A DNA stretch of 64,000 nucleotides from Saccharopolyspora sp. SCSIO 74807 (GTDB taxonomy: Bacteria > Actinomycetota > Actinomycetes > Mycobacteriales > Pseudonocardiaceae), in NCBI RefSeq assembly GCF_037023755.1, contig NZ_CP146100.1, positions 5,859,501-5,923,500 on the forward strand. The letters run 5' to 3'. Positions within the stretch are counted from its first letter, which is position 1, and every line of letters begins with the position of its first letter. The notes below the pieces were generated by a model. That model was not told the DNA's origin. It did not search any database and saw nothing but the letters and a program-made list of their open reading frames with translations. Position numbers and translations under genes: made by a program. Of the stretch, positions 9,195 through 17,709 are shown one piece after another.

Positions 9195-9944
9195 TCAGCC
9201 GCCCGCGCGGGACCGCCCGGCGACCGCGGCCAGGTGCTCGCGCATCGCGATCTTCGGCTGCTCCGGATCGCCGGACTCGAAGGCGGCGAGGATCGCGGCG
9301 TGCTCGTCGACGGCCTGATCGATGTCGATCGTGCCGCGGTCGGCCGTCTGGCGCAGCCGGTGCACGTGCGCGCTCAGCGAGTCCGCGCTCTGCAGCAGGA
9401 ATCGGTTGCCCGCAGCGCGGATGATCGTGCGGTGGAACTCCCAGTCCGCGGCGAAGTACTCGCGCAGATCCGCGAAATCGCCCGGCCCCGCACCGGATTC
9501 CTCACCCGGCCCGCGCAGCTTGCGCACCCGGTGCGCGCACAGCACGTGCTGGGCGTGCGCGACCCGCAGTTCCGGAACGAGGTCGTCGGCGTTGGCCGCG
9601 GCCCGTTCGACCGCGGCGGTCTCCAGCACGCTGCGCATGTCGAACAGCTCGGCCAGCTGCTCGTCGGTCATCGGCTCGGCGACGCGATAGCCCTTCAGCG
9701 CCACCCGCGAGACCAGGCCGGTGTGCTCCAACTGCACCAGCGCTTCGCGCACCGGAGTCGGCGAGACCTCCAGCTCACGCGCCAGCGGGTCGATGCCCAG
9801 CGAGCTGCCCGGCGGCGTGGAGCCGTCCAGCAGCTTCTCCAAGATCGCGTCGTAGACGCCGTCGCGCAGCGCGCGCCGCGCCACCACAGGCTGCTTGCGG
9901 GCGGGCGGGCGCACGGCCGCCGCGCGGTTGTCATCACTGGTCAT
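9195..9944 (-). CDS. GntR family regulator, FadR/FCD type
   Basis: A 249-residue regulator with an N-terminal winged helix-turn-helix (about residues 25-95; SPTPVREALVQLEHTGLVSR is the recognition region) and an all-helical FCD domain (DMRSVLETAAVERAAA ... DWEFHRTIIRAAGN). FCD regulators normally bind small organic acids and repress uptake and catabolism genes. It lies between the TctCBA/PdxA operon and the divergent isomerase gene, each with an AGATCCTAT-containing site, so it is the likely controller of both and of itself. The domain spacer contains a slightly unusual Gly-rich insertion (RGPGEESGAGPG). Confidence 0.9.
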   Translation of the reverse strand: MTSDDNRAAAVRPPARKQPVVARRALRDGVYDAILEKLLDGSTPPGSSLGIDPLARELEVSPTPVREALVQLEHTGLVSRVALKGYRVAEPMTDEQLAELFDMRSVLETAAVERAAANADDLVPELRVAHAQHVLCAHRVRKLRGPGEESGAGPGDFADLREYFAADWEFHRTIIRAAGNRFLLQSADSLSAHVHRLRQTADRGTIDIDQAVDEHAAILAAFESGDPEQPKIAMREHLAAVAGRSRAGG

Positions 9945-9999
9945 CGCACCCGAATCCTAGCGAAACGGCTGCACTCGCCGAGCCTACCGGGCCCAACAT

Positions 10000-10022
10000 A
10001 GATCCTATATGGTGTTGGATCT
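10000..10022. promoter_or_regulatory. Candidate GntR operator in gntR-isomerase intergenic region
   Basis: AGATCC and GGATCT form an inverted repeat with 11 bases between, enclosing CTATATGG. The first nine bases equal those beside the tctC promoter. Located between the divergent gntR and isomerase genes, it would allow autoregulation and co-control. Confidence 0.45.
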
Positions 10023-10057
10023 GGATCGACGCTTTCCCCGCACGAGGCCGGAGGACC

Positions 10058-10996
10058 ATGCCGCACACCGCTCAGGACTGGCCGATCGGCGCCGCGCTCC
10101 TGCAATTCCCGGGCACCACCCGCGACGGCCGCTCCGTGCAGGATCTGCCCGCGCAGCAGTGGGGACGAGTGCTGCGCGAGGTCGCCGCCGAGGGGTTCGA
10201 GCACCTCGACCTCACCGACAGCTGGCTGCGCCCGGCCGACCTGAGCCCGCAGCGCCGCCAGGAGTTCGCCCGCACGCTGCAGGAAAGCCGGCTGGCCGTC
10301 TCCGCGCTGTCGGTGACCCGGCGCAGCGTGCTCGACCCGGACACCGGGGCCGCCAACTTCGACTACCTGCTGCGCAGCATCGACGCCGCGGCCGAGCTGG
10401 GCGCCGGAGTGGTCTGCGCCGGGCTGCACCGGCCGCTGACCGATGCGCAGCGCGCCGCGGTCTGGTTCTGGCACCAGCCGGGCGCTGGCGACGACCCGGC
10501 GGACGAACGCGCTTGGGAACTGGCCGTGCGGCGGTTCCGCGCCGCAGGTCAGCGCGCCGCGGGCCGGGGTGTGGCGCTGTCGCTGGAGATGTACGAGGAC
10601 ACCTTCCTCGGCACGCCGGAAAGCGCGGTCCGGCTGGTGCGCGACATCGGCCTGGCGAACGTCGGGCTCAACCCGGACATCGGCAACCTGGTGCGGCTGC
10701 ACCGTCCGATGCCGCACTGGGAGGAGCTGCTGGTGCCGACCCTGCCCTACACCAACTACTGGCAGATCAAGAACTACTACCGCGACCACGACCCCGCGAC
10801 CGGGGCTTACGCCACCTCACCGGCCCCGGTCGAAAGCGGCGTCATCGACTACCGCAAAGCGCTGGAACTCGCGCTGGAAGCCGGTTTCGACGGCCCGATC
10901 TGCACCGAGCACTACGGCGGCGACGGCCTCGGCGTCTCCGCCCGCAACCGGGATTACCTGCGCCGGGTATTGGCCGTGAAGCTGGCCGCCACCTGA
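10058..10996 (+). CDS. Sugar phosphate isomerase/epimerase family protein (AP_endonuc_2 TIM barrel)
   Basis: A 312-residue TIM barrel of the xylose-isomerase-like superfamily. Metal-ligand positions typical of the family are visible: Glu in SLEMYED, Asp/Asn in VGLNPDIGN, and Glu/His in ICTEHYGGDGL near the C-terminus. These enzymes isomerise or epimerise ketoses or cleave sugar-acid derivatives. GAGGACC precedes the ATG. It is divergent from the FCD-type GntR gene and shares its proposed operator, so it probably belongs to the same sugar-acid pathway as TctCBA and PdxA2. The exact reaction is not assignable. Confidence 0.82.
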   Translation: MPHTAQDWPIGAALLQFPGTTRDGRSVQDLPAQQWGRVLREVAAEGFEHLDLTDSWLRPADLSPQRRQEFARTLQESRLAVSALSVTRRSVLDPDTGAANFDYLLRSIDAAAELGAGVVCAGLHRPLTDAQRAAVWFWHQPGAGDDPADERAWELAVRRFRAAGQRAAGRGVALSLEMYEDTFLGTPESAVRLVRDIGLANVGLNPDIGNLVRLHRPMPHWEELLVPTLPYTNYWQIKNYYRDHDPATGAYATSPAPVESGVIDYRKALELALEAGFDGPICTEHYGGDGLGVSARNRDYLRRVLAVKLAAT

Positions 10997-11042
10997 ACGT
11001 CGCGCTCCTCTCGGTGCGACACCGGCAACCTTTCGTTGCCCG

Positions 11043-12482
11043 TCACGTTCGCGATTCGGCCCATTCTCGAACGTCGCGGCGAAGGAAAAGGAGCGTGGCG
11101 ATGGGCGGGGCGGCGAGATTGACCACGAATGTGTTGATCCCGAGCCAGAGCGGCGCGACACCGAACGTCAAGCTCGCGAGACCACCGGCTATCAGAAAGA
11201 AAATTCCCAACGGTATCGCGGACACCAGCAGCGCGATTCCCTGCGAAATACCGGCCACTTGCAGCATCAGAATGGCCACCGGCCCGCCGCGCAAAACCCG
11301 GCGCATCCACAAGGCCACCGGTAACGGCCAGATCAGCAGGACCAACAGGGTTATGATCAGGAAGTCGAGGGTGGGATTGCCGGTCGCGAGCAGGCCACTG
11401 CTGGTGTAGGTGCCGCCTCCGCCGCTGGAACCGCCGGGGCCGACCAAGAACTTCACCACCCCGAGGGCCGCGCTGTAAAAAAGGACGCAGAACGTCACTA
11501 CGAGAGCGGGCAGCGGGAGAGCGAACAGCACAACGCCCAGCACCACCTCCTTCGGCCGCGGCTTGGTCGGCCTGTTCTTGCGCGGTACCGGCACACCGGC
11601 CCGTTCGTAAACCGGCCGCAACGCGAGCGGCAAGGCGTGCTGCGTCCGGGTGGCGGCGCCGCTGAGCGGATATTTGCCGTCGAGCATTTCCAGGTGCGGT
11701 GTCCAGTCCGGATCGAACCAGATCGCGGCACGGACGTACCGGCCCCGGAACAGGCGGTGCCGCGCCCGCGGCTGCGGATAGTCCGGCAATCCTTTCGGAA
11801 AGTACTGGTGCACTGATTCCCGGAACTGCGCGTACTGCGACCGGTCCCGGCTGACGAGGATCACCAGCCGAGCCGGATCACGCCGCACCACCTGATCGAC
11901 TTCCCATTCCAGGCCCTTCCCCGGACCGGCGGCCAGCAGGACCAGGCCGGCCCGGTCGAGCCCGGTGAGCACTTCGTCCTGCCACTGCTCGTCGGCGACG
12001 TAGCTGCGCTCGGCACCGGGTTGCGGTAGCTGATCCGAGGGCTTGCCGAGCGCGACCATCCGGCCGAACGCCGCGACCCCGCGGGCGACCTGCTGCTCCT
12101 CCGTGCGGAGATCGGCCAGTGTCGGCGGCCACTGCAACACGTCGCGAATCCGCGTTCCCCCCATCCGCGCGAAGCCTCGATCATCGGAGAACGACCGGAG
12201 ATACAGCACGACCCGCGCGTCCGCGGGCAAGAACCGAAGGCCGGGCACCACCGGCGTCAAGTGCCGGCGACCGCGCACCAGCGCCCACACTCCGACACCG
12301 ACCAAGGCGAAGCCGACCACAAACTCCAGTGCGCCCAGCCAGATCGAGTCGTGCTGGAAATCTGCCAGCAGGCACACAGCGCCCGCCAGCACTGCGACCG
12401 AGCCCCACCTGTCCAGCCGTCTGCCACGTTGTAGAGACCGCTCGAGCGCAGCAGGCGATTGGGAAGGGTCCCGTTCTGCCAT
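11043..12482 (-). CDS. Membrane protein with LRSF-DD Rossmann-like domain
   Basis: A 479-residue protein. Two membrane segments near residues 28-70 are followed by a soluble domain of about 240 residues beginning VVLYLRSFSDDRGF, with an Ala-Leu-Gly-Lys-Pro loop, a DEQWQDEVLTGLDRAGLVLL strand-helix unit and GKGLEWEVDQVV. The C-terminal third has four or more further segments. The LRSFxDD plus 'GLxWE' pattern is widespread in uncharacterised actinobacterial membrane proteins; its layout recalls TIR-like folds, which is inference. ATG at 12482 is used; a longer frame upstream has no better ribosome site. It is divergent from a SLATT-domain gene, and the 292-base gap holds both promoters. Function unknown; a signalling or conflict role is possible. 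Confidence 0.75.
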   Translation of the reverse strand: MAERDPSQSPAALERSLQRGRRLDRWGSVAVLAGAVCLLADFQHDSIWLGALEFVVGFALVGVGVWALVRGRRHLTPVVPGLRFLPADARVVLYLRSFSDDRGFARMGGTRIRDVLQWPPTLADLRTEEQQVARGVAAFGRMVALGKPSDQLPQPGAERSYVADEQWQDEVLTGLDRAGLVLLAAGPGKGLEWEVDQVVRRDPARLVILVSRDRSQYAQFRESVHQYFPKGLPDYPQPRARHRLFRGRYVRAAIWFDPDWTPHLEMLDGKYPLSGAATRTQHALPLALRPVYERAGVPVPRKNRPTKPRPKEVVLGVVLFALPLPALVVTFCVLFYSAALGVVKFLVGPGGSSGGGGTYTSSGLLATGNPTLDFLIITLLVLLIWPLPVALWMRRVLRGGPVAILMLQVAGISQGIALLVSAIPLGIFFLIAGGLASLTFGVAPLWLGINTFVVNLAAPPIATLLFLRRDVREWAESRT

Positions 12483-12774
12483 TTCCGTCCTATCGTCGGA
12501 TTTCGTCGTCGCCGTCTCTATGGATCCGTCGCACACCGCCGGTGGAGGCCGAAGAGTATCGACCGACGATGTTGCAGGTGGCTCCGGGCCCATCACCGCG
12601 ATTACGTCGGCGCAATGAACCCGACAATTCGGCGCACACCAGCGGCCGTTATGCATATTCGCGCGCGAACACCGCCGCCGAAATCCGCAGCGCTGCAGAT
12701 TACACCCGAATGGCGGCTTTCCGAACGCGCCCGCCGCGAGATCGACTGAATCTTCCCCAATGTGCGGAGCGTGG

Positions 12775-13659
12775 ATGTCGAGCACCGATCGGTTGCAGTC
12801 GTTGGCACCCCAGGACTACCCGGGGCTGTTCCAGGCGGCGGATGCCGTCTCGGTGGCACAGCAACGCAGCTATCTGCGCGCCGTTCGAGCCCGGCTGGTG
12901 CTCACCGTCGCGGCTGCCGTCTTCGCCGCGTTCGAACTTCCCGTCGGCACCGAGATCGAGCTGTACGCGGTGGGGACCGCACTCGCCTTCATCGGCGTGA
13001 TGGCCGTGGAGCTGGCCGTGGCCGGGAACCGGCCGGACAAGCTCTGGTACGAAGGCCGTGCTCTCGCGGAGTCGCTGAAAACCCTGACCTGGCGCTACGT
13101 CGCGGCCGCCGCTCCGTTCAACGGCGAGCGGGCCGACGAGGAGTTCGTCGAGCGCATCCGCGCCCTGCAACGCAACATGCCGGAGGTTCCGCCGCAGCCG
13201 AGCACGGCTCCGGCGATCAGCGAACGGATGCGCGCGATGCGAAGTGCCCCGCTGGCCGCGCGCAAGGAGGCGTACCTGACCTTCCGGGTGCGCGACCAGC
13301 AGGACTGGTACGCCGACAAGGCGGTTTACCACCACCGGCGCGCGCGGATCTTCTGGACCCTGACGTTGATCATGGAAGTGGCGGGTATCGCGGGCGCGCT
13401 GGCCAAGGCCTTCGGCCTCGTCGACTTCGACCTCGCCGGAATCGTGGCGGCACTGGTCTCGGCGCTGGCCGCGTGGAACTCCACCCGCCAGCACAACTCG
13501 ACCGCGACCGCTTACGTGCTGGCTTCGCACGAACTCGCGGCGGTCCGCGACCAGCTCTCGCACGACCTAGACGAGCAGGAATGGTCCGACGCCGTGGTCG
13601 ACGCCGAAACGGCGATCAGCCGCGAACACACCATGTGGCACGCCAACAGGGCGCGGTGA
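12775..13659 (+). CDS. SLATT-domain (DUF4231-like) two-TM protein
   Basis: A 294-residue protein with SLATT-family hallmarks: a first membrane pair near residues 40-80, the LWYEGRALAESLKTLTWRY helix, a linker, a QQDWYADKAVYHHRRARIFW segment, a second hydrophobic pair (LTLIMEVAGIAGALAKAFG, VAALVSALAAW), and a C-terminal helix ending in DAETAISREHTMW. SLATT proteins are pore-forming effectors predicted to act with SMODS/SLOG nucleotide sensors in bacterial conflict systems. No nucleotidyltransferase is adjacent; the neighbour is the divergent LRSF membrane protein. ATG 12775 is chosen for GGAG five bases upstream rather than ATG 12760. Confidence 0.82.
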   Translation: MSSTDRLQSLAPQDYPGLFQAADAVSVAQQRSYLRAVRARLVLTVAAAVFAAFELPVGTEIELYAVGTALAFIGVMAVELAVAGNRPDKLWYEGRALAESLKTLTWRYVAAAAPFNGERADEEFVERIRALQRNMPEVPPQPSTAPAISERMRAMRSAPLAARKEAYLTFRVRDQQDWYADKAVYHHRRARIFWTLTLIMEVAGIAGALAKAFGLVDFDLAGIVAALVSALAAWNSTRQHNSTATAYVLASHELAAVRDQLSHDLDEQEWSDAVVDAETAISREHTMWHANRAR

Positions 13660-13787
13660 TCGTTCCAGCGCGGCGAGTCAGCAGCGCGCTCCGGCGGTCC
13701 CATCGGGCGCGCGGACGAATGCCTACCGCACGCCCATATCGTGCGGTTTCGCTGACAGCGCCGCGACGGAGTGGTTACGGTAAGAAC

Positions 13788-14075
13788 ATGCGATGCCAGG
13801 AATGCGGCCGCGACAGCGCTTCGGCCGACGCGGACGGGACCTGCACCGTCTGCGCGGCGCAGGCCGAGCGCGAAGTGGCCGAGCTGACCGGTGACCCGCC
13901 GGTCGAGTACTGCGAGCTCGCAGGCAAGCGTGTCCGCGTGACCGGGTTGCCGCCGCACGTGCCGCTGGCCGACACCAGCGGCGAGCAGCCCGACCATTCC
14001 GTTCCCGGCTCCGTCCTGAACGCTCCGGACGTGGAGCACGAGTTCTTCATCCGCTACGGAATCGGCGGCGGGTAA
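13788..14075 (+). CDS. Small zinc-ribbon protein, function unknown
   Basis: A 95-residue reading frame beginning MRCQECGRDSASADADGTCT, with paired CxxC motifs (CQEC and CTVC) about 18 residues apart, typical of a zinc ribbon, then an acidic, Pro-rich tail. No strong ribosome site is seen (a weak GGTAAG lies a few bases upstream). It lies alone between the SLATT gene and the uxaA-like leader region. The zinc ribbon is visible; no partner or role can be inferred. Confidence 0.55.
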   Translation: MRCQECGRDSASADADGTCTVCAAQAEREVAELTGDPPVEYCELAGKRVRVTGLPPHVPLADTSGEQPDHSVPGSVLNAPDVEHEFFIRYGIGGG

Positions 14076-14421
14076 CCGCCCACAGCGGTAACGCGGCGGG
14101 TGCGCCGTACCCGTCGGATGCTCGCCCGTCGGCGATCTTCCAGTGTCCGATGTGGACCGGAAGTGACCGCTTCCGCGGCCAGGGCAGAAGCGCAGGCGAA
14201 GCCCGGATCTCGTTCGGCCGCGCGGAGAATCCGCTCGGTACGTTGACACCCGGTCGCCGCCACCTTAGCGTTTCCGGATCGACCCGGTCGTGACACAGCC
14301 TACACAGACCCGGAACGCCGCTCCGGCCCGGGAAGCGCCACCCACCCCGGAACCTCCGAACAGCCCGGACGCCCCGAACAGCGGGCGACATCGCGGGACA
14401 CCCATCCGATCCGGAAGACCC

Positions 14422-14495
14422 CTGTACCTCCGAAAAGGCCTGTACCTCCGAAAAGGCTCTATACCTCCGGAAATACCCCTGTACCGTGGAAATAC
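14422..14495. repeat. Tandem 18-20 bp repeats in uxaA leader
   Basis: Two exact copies of CTGTACCTCCGAAAAGGC (14422-14439, 14440-14457) are followed by degenerate copies starting at 14459 (CTATACCTCCGGAAATAC) and 14479 (CTGTACCGTGGAAATAC). The array ends just before the uxaA-like ribosome site. Likely a stacked operator or leader element. The remaining 14076-14421 is gene-free sequence in which I see nothing further. Confidence 0.7.
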
Positions 14496-14504
14496 GGAGT
14501 GCCG

Positions 14505-16049
14505 ATGGCTGCCACAGCGGAAGCTCCGACGGTCGTCCACTTGCACGAGTCCGACCACGTCGCGATCGCCGGGTCCGATCTGGCCGAGGGACTCGAAGTC
14601 CGCGCAGGTGGACAGCTGATCAGCGTCCGCGAGGAGGTCCGGCGCGGGCACAAGATCGCGGTGCGTTCGGTCGCGGCTGGCGAGCCCGTGCGCCGCTACG
14701 GGCAGGTGATCGGCTTCGCGGCGGTCGACATCCGGCCCGGCGAGCACGTCCACCTGCACAACCTCGAATACCGGGAGTTCGAGCGGCATTACGAGTTCGC
14801 CGCCGAAGCGCGCGCGGAAGACGTGGTCCCCGAGCCGCGACGCACCACCTTCCAGGGCTACGTGCGTTCGGACGGGCGCGTCGGCACCCGCAACTACCTG
14901 GGCGTGCTCACCAGCGTCAACTGCTCGGCCACCGCGGCCAAGCGGATCGCGCAGCAGGTGCGGTTCTCCGGAGCGCTCGAGGACTTCGACAACGTCGACG
15001 GCGTGGTGGCGCTGACCCACGGCACCGGATGCGGAATGGCGCCGGGCGGCGAAGGGATCGAGGTGCTGCGGCGGGTGATGCGCGGCTACCTCACCCACCC
15101 CAACTTCGCCGGATTCCTCGTGCTGGGGCTCGGGTGCGAGGACAACCAGATCGTGCAGCTGACCCGGGACGTGCCGCTGCGGGCGGACCTGCCCGTGGTC
15201 ACCACCACGATCCAAGAACTGGGCGGCACCGCGAAAACGGTGCGCGAAGGCGTCGCGCGGCTCACCGAAATGCTGCCGGAGGCGAACAAGGCGGGGCGCA
15301 GCACCGTGCCGGTGAGCGAGCTGGTGCTAGGCACCAACTGCGGCGGATCGGACTCGTACTCCGGTATCACCGCCAATCCCGGGCTCGGTGCGGCAGTAGA
15401 CCGGCTCGTCGCGCAGGGCGGCACCGGAATCGTCGGTGAGACACCGGAAATCTACGGCACCGAGCACATGCTGGTCCGTCGCGCCGAAAGCCGCGCGGTC
15501 GGCGAGAAGCTGCTCGACAAGATCGCTTGGTGGCAGGACTACACCGCGAGGAACGGCGGCTCGATGGACAACAACCCGTCCCCCGGGAACAAGGCGGGCG
15601 GTCTCACCACGATCCTCGAGAAGTCGCTCGGTGCCGTGGCGAAGGGCGGGACCACCACGCTGCGGGACGTCGTGGATTACGCCGCTGCGGTGACCAGCCG
15701 CGGTTTCGTCTTCATGGACACGCCCGGCTACGACCCGGTGTCGGTGACCGGGATCGTCGCGGGCGGCGCGAACGTCGTCTGCTTCACCACCGGCCGCGGG
15801 TCGGCCTTCGGCTGCACCCCGGTGCCGAGCCTCAAACTCGCCACGAACACCCCGCTGTACGAGCACATGCGCGAAGACATGGACGTCAACTGCGGAGGCG
15901 TCGTCGACGGCGCGACCACCATCGACGAACTCGGGGACGAGATCTTCGAGCACGTGGTGCGGGTCGCCTCCGGCGAACGCACCAAGAGCGAGGAATTCGA
16001 CTACGGCGAGGAGGAATTCGTCCCGTGGCACCTCGGCACCGTCATGTGA
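14505..16049 (+). CDS. UxaA-family altronate/galactarate dehydratase
   Basis: A 514-residue fused dehydratase: an N-terminal SAF domain (about residues 1-100, HESDHVAIAGSDLAEG) and a long UxaA C-terminal domain (GYVRSDGRVGTRNYLGVL, THGTGCGM, LGCEDNQ, NCGGSDSYSGI, FGCTPVPSLK). The conserved Cys and His residues that bind the catalytic iron are present. Members dehydrate altronate, galactarate or related sugar acids to 2-keto-3-deoxy acids. ATG at 14505 is preferred to GTG 14499 because GGAG lies five bases ahead. The tandem repeat array sits directly upstream, and the downstream Nramp-like carrier 74 bases away may share the transcript. Confidence 0.92.
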   Translation: MAATAEAPTVVHLHESDHVAIAGSDLAEGLEVRAGGQLISVREEVRRGHKIAVRSVAAGEPVRRYGQVIGFAAVDIRPGEHVHLHNLEYREFERHYEFAAEARAEDVVPEPRRTTFQGYVRSDGRVGTRNYLGVLTSVNCSATAAKRIAQQVRFSGALEDFDNVDGVVALTHGTGCGMAPGGEGIEVLRRVMRGYLTHPNFAGFLVLGLGCEDNQIVQLTRDVPLRADLPVVTTTIQELGGTAKTVREGVARLTEMLPEANKAGRSTVPVSELVLGTNCGGSDSYSGITANPGLGAAVDRLVAQGGTGIVGETPEIYGTEHMLVRRAESRAVGEKLLDKIAWWQDYTARNGGSMDNNPSPGNKAGGLTTILEKSLGAVAKGGTTTLRDVVDYAAAVTSRGFVFMDTPGYDPVSVTGIVAGGANVVCFTTGRGSAFGCTPVPSLKLATNTPLYEHMREDMDVNCGGVVDGATTIDELGDEIFEHVVRVASGERTKSEEFDYGEEEFVPWHLGTVM

Positions 16050-16123
16050 AACCGGAATCCCGCTGAGCGGCGGAATAGGCCACTCGCCGGCTCGGGCGCC
16101 TCTCCCCTGCCTGGAGGCTCGTG

Positions 16124-17533
16124 ATGTCCACCTACGCGGAATCGCCTGACACGCAACGAGATCCTTACGCGCTGACCGCCGACGAGATCCGGGAACCGCC
16201 CCGGACCTGGCGGGCGAGCCTGCGCTTCTTCGGTCCCGGGTTGATCGTGAGCGCCTCGGTGGTCGGCTCCGGCGAGCTGATCGCGACCACGGCGCTGGGC
16301 GCCGAGGCCGGATTCGCGATCCTGTGGCTGATCATCGTGAGCACGTTCGTCAAGGTCGCCGTGCAGATCGAGCTCGCCCGCTGGACGATCTCCACCGGCC
16401 AGCCGGTGATGACCGGGTGCAACAAGGTCGCGCCCCGGATCGGGCGGATCGGGTGGATCACCGTGCTGTGGCTGATCATGGCGGTGGCCAAGCTGATCCA
16501 GCTGGGCGGCGTCATCGGCGCGACCGCCACGGCGTGCAGCATCCTGGCGCCGGTGGGCGGCGATCCACTGGGGACGACTTCGCTCGCGGTGTGGACGGTG
16601 GCGCTGGCCGCCGCGACCATCGTCCTGCTCTACTCCAACCACTACTCCCTGATCGAACGGGGTGCGGCCGCGCTGGTCGCGATCTTCGTGGTGATCACCG
16701 TGGTGATCGCCGCCGGGTTGCCGTTCACGCCGTTCGCCTACGGGACCTCGGATGTCCTCAGTGGACTCTCATTCGGCATTCCGCCCGGGGTGGTGGGCGT
16801 CGCGATCGCCGCGTTCGGCATCACCGGCATCGGGTCCGACGAGATCATCGCCTACCAGTACTGGTGCCTGGAGAAGGGCTACGCGCGCTGGACCGGTCCG
16901 GCCGACGGCAGCGATGCCCGCACGAAGCGGGCCAACGGCTGGATCCGGGTGATGTACCGGGACGCGCTGCTGTCGTGGGTCGTCTACACGCTGGCGACGC
17001 TGGCCTTCTTCGTCATGGGCGCGGCCGTGCTGCACCCGCAGGGCCTCGTTCCCGAGGGCAACGGGATGCTCACCACGCTGTCCAGGATGTACACCGACAC
17101 CCTTGGAAACTGGGCAGGCGTGCTGTTCCTGATCGGCGCGATCGCGGTGCTCGGCTCGACGCTGTGGGCCTCGCTGCCCTCCTGGGCTCGAGTGTGGACC
17201 AACACGCTGGCCCTGCTCGGCGTGCTGGACTGGACGGACCAGCGGGCCCGGACGAGGTGGCTGCGGATCTTCACCGTCGCCCTGCCGATCACCTGGAGCG
17301 CGGCCTACCTGCTGCTGTCCGAACCGGTGGTCATGGTCCAGGTCGGCGGGATCTCCGGAGCGCTGTTCCTGGTCGGTGTCGTGGTCGCGGTGTGGTACCT
17401 GCGCAACACCGAAACCGACCCGCGGCTGCGCGGAAGCCGCGCGTTCAACGCGGCCCTGGTGATCAGCAGCGCGGCGATCGGACTGCTCGGCGTCTACACG
17501 CTGCTGACCACCGTCGGCGTCGAGTTCGGCTGA
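16124..17533 (+). CDS. Nramp-like membrane transporter lacking the metal motif
   Basis: A 469-residue, 11-12 segment membrane protein of the Nramp/LeuT-fold group. The helix-1 motif, DPGN in true manganese/iron transporters, reads VGSGE here (GPGLIVSASVVGSGELIATT), and the helix-6 region reads AFGITGIGSDEIIAYQYWC. The metal-coordinating Asp/Asn is therefore absent, placing it among Nramp-related proteins whose substrate is not a divalent metal. GGAGG lies seven bases before ATG 16124. Position immediately after the sugar-acid dehydratase suggests uptake of the dehydratase's substrate, which is inference. Confidence 0.8.
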   Translation: MSTYAESPDTQRDPYALTADEIREPPRTWRASLRFFGPGLIVSASVVGSGELIATTALGAEAGFAILWLIIVSTFVKVAVQIELARWTISTGQPVMTGCNKVAPRIGRIGWITVLWLIMAVAKLIQLGGVIGATATACSILAPVGGDPLGTTSLAVWTVALAAATIVLLYSNHYSLIERGAAALVAIFVVITVVIAAGLPFTPFAYGTSDVLSGLSFGIPPGVVGVAIAAFGITGIGSDEIIAYQYWCLEKGYARWTGPADGSDARTKRANGWIRVMYRDALLSWVVYTLATLAFFVMGAAVLHPQGLVPEGNGMLTTLSRMYTDTLGNWAGVLFLIGAIAVLGSTLWASLPSWARVWTNTLALLGVLDWTDQRARTRWLRIFTVALPITWSAAYLLLSEPVVMVQVGGISGALFLVGVVVAVWYLRNTETDPRLRGSRAFNAALVISSAAIGLLGVYTLLTTVGVEFG

Positions 17534-17709
17534 GCACCCCGGTCCGAACCGCTCGCTCCACGGTCCCCTCCTCCCGGCCGGAGACGCCAACGGCCGTGCA
17601 AAACCGCGAAAGGTGCCGCAGATCACGCTGCGCGCACTTGAGTGTGCCGCAGCGGCACGGCTTTTCGTGGAGCACGGCTCACCGCGCGTCACCGAACGAG
17701 AGGAACGAC

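Noticed and set aside
14422-14495. CRISPR-like array
   Set aside because: The repeats are 18-20 bp and directly adjacent with no spacers, and there are no cas genes.
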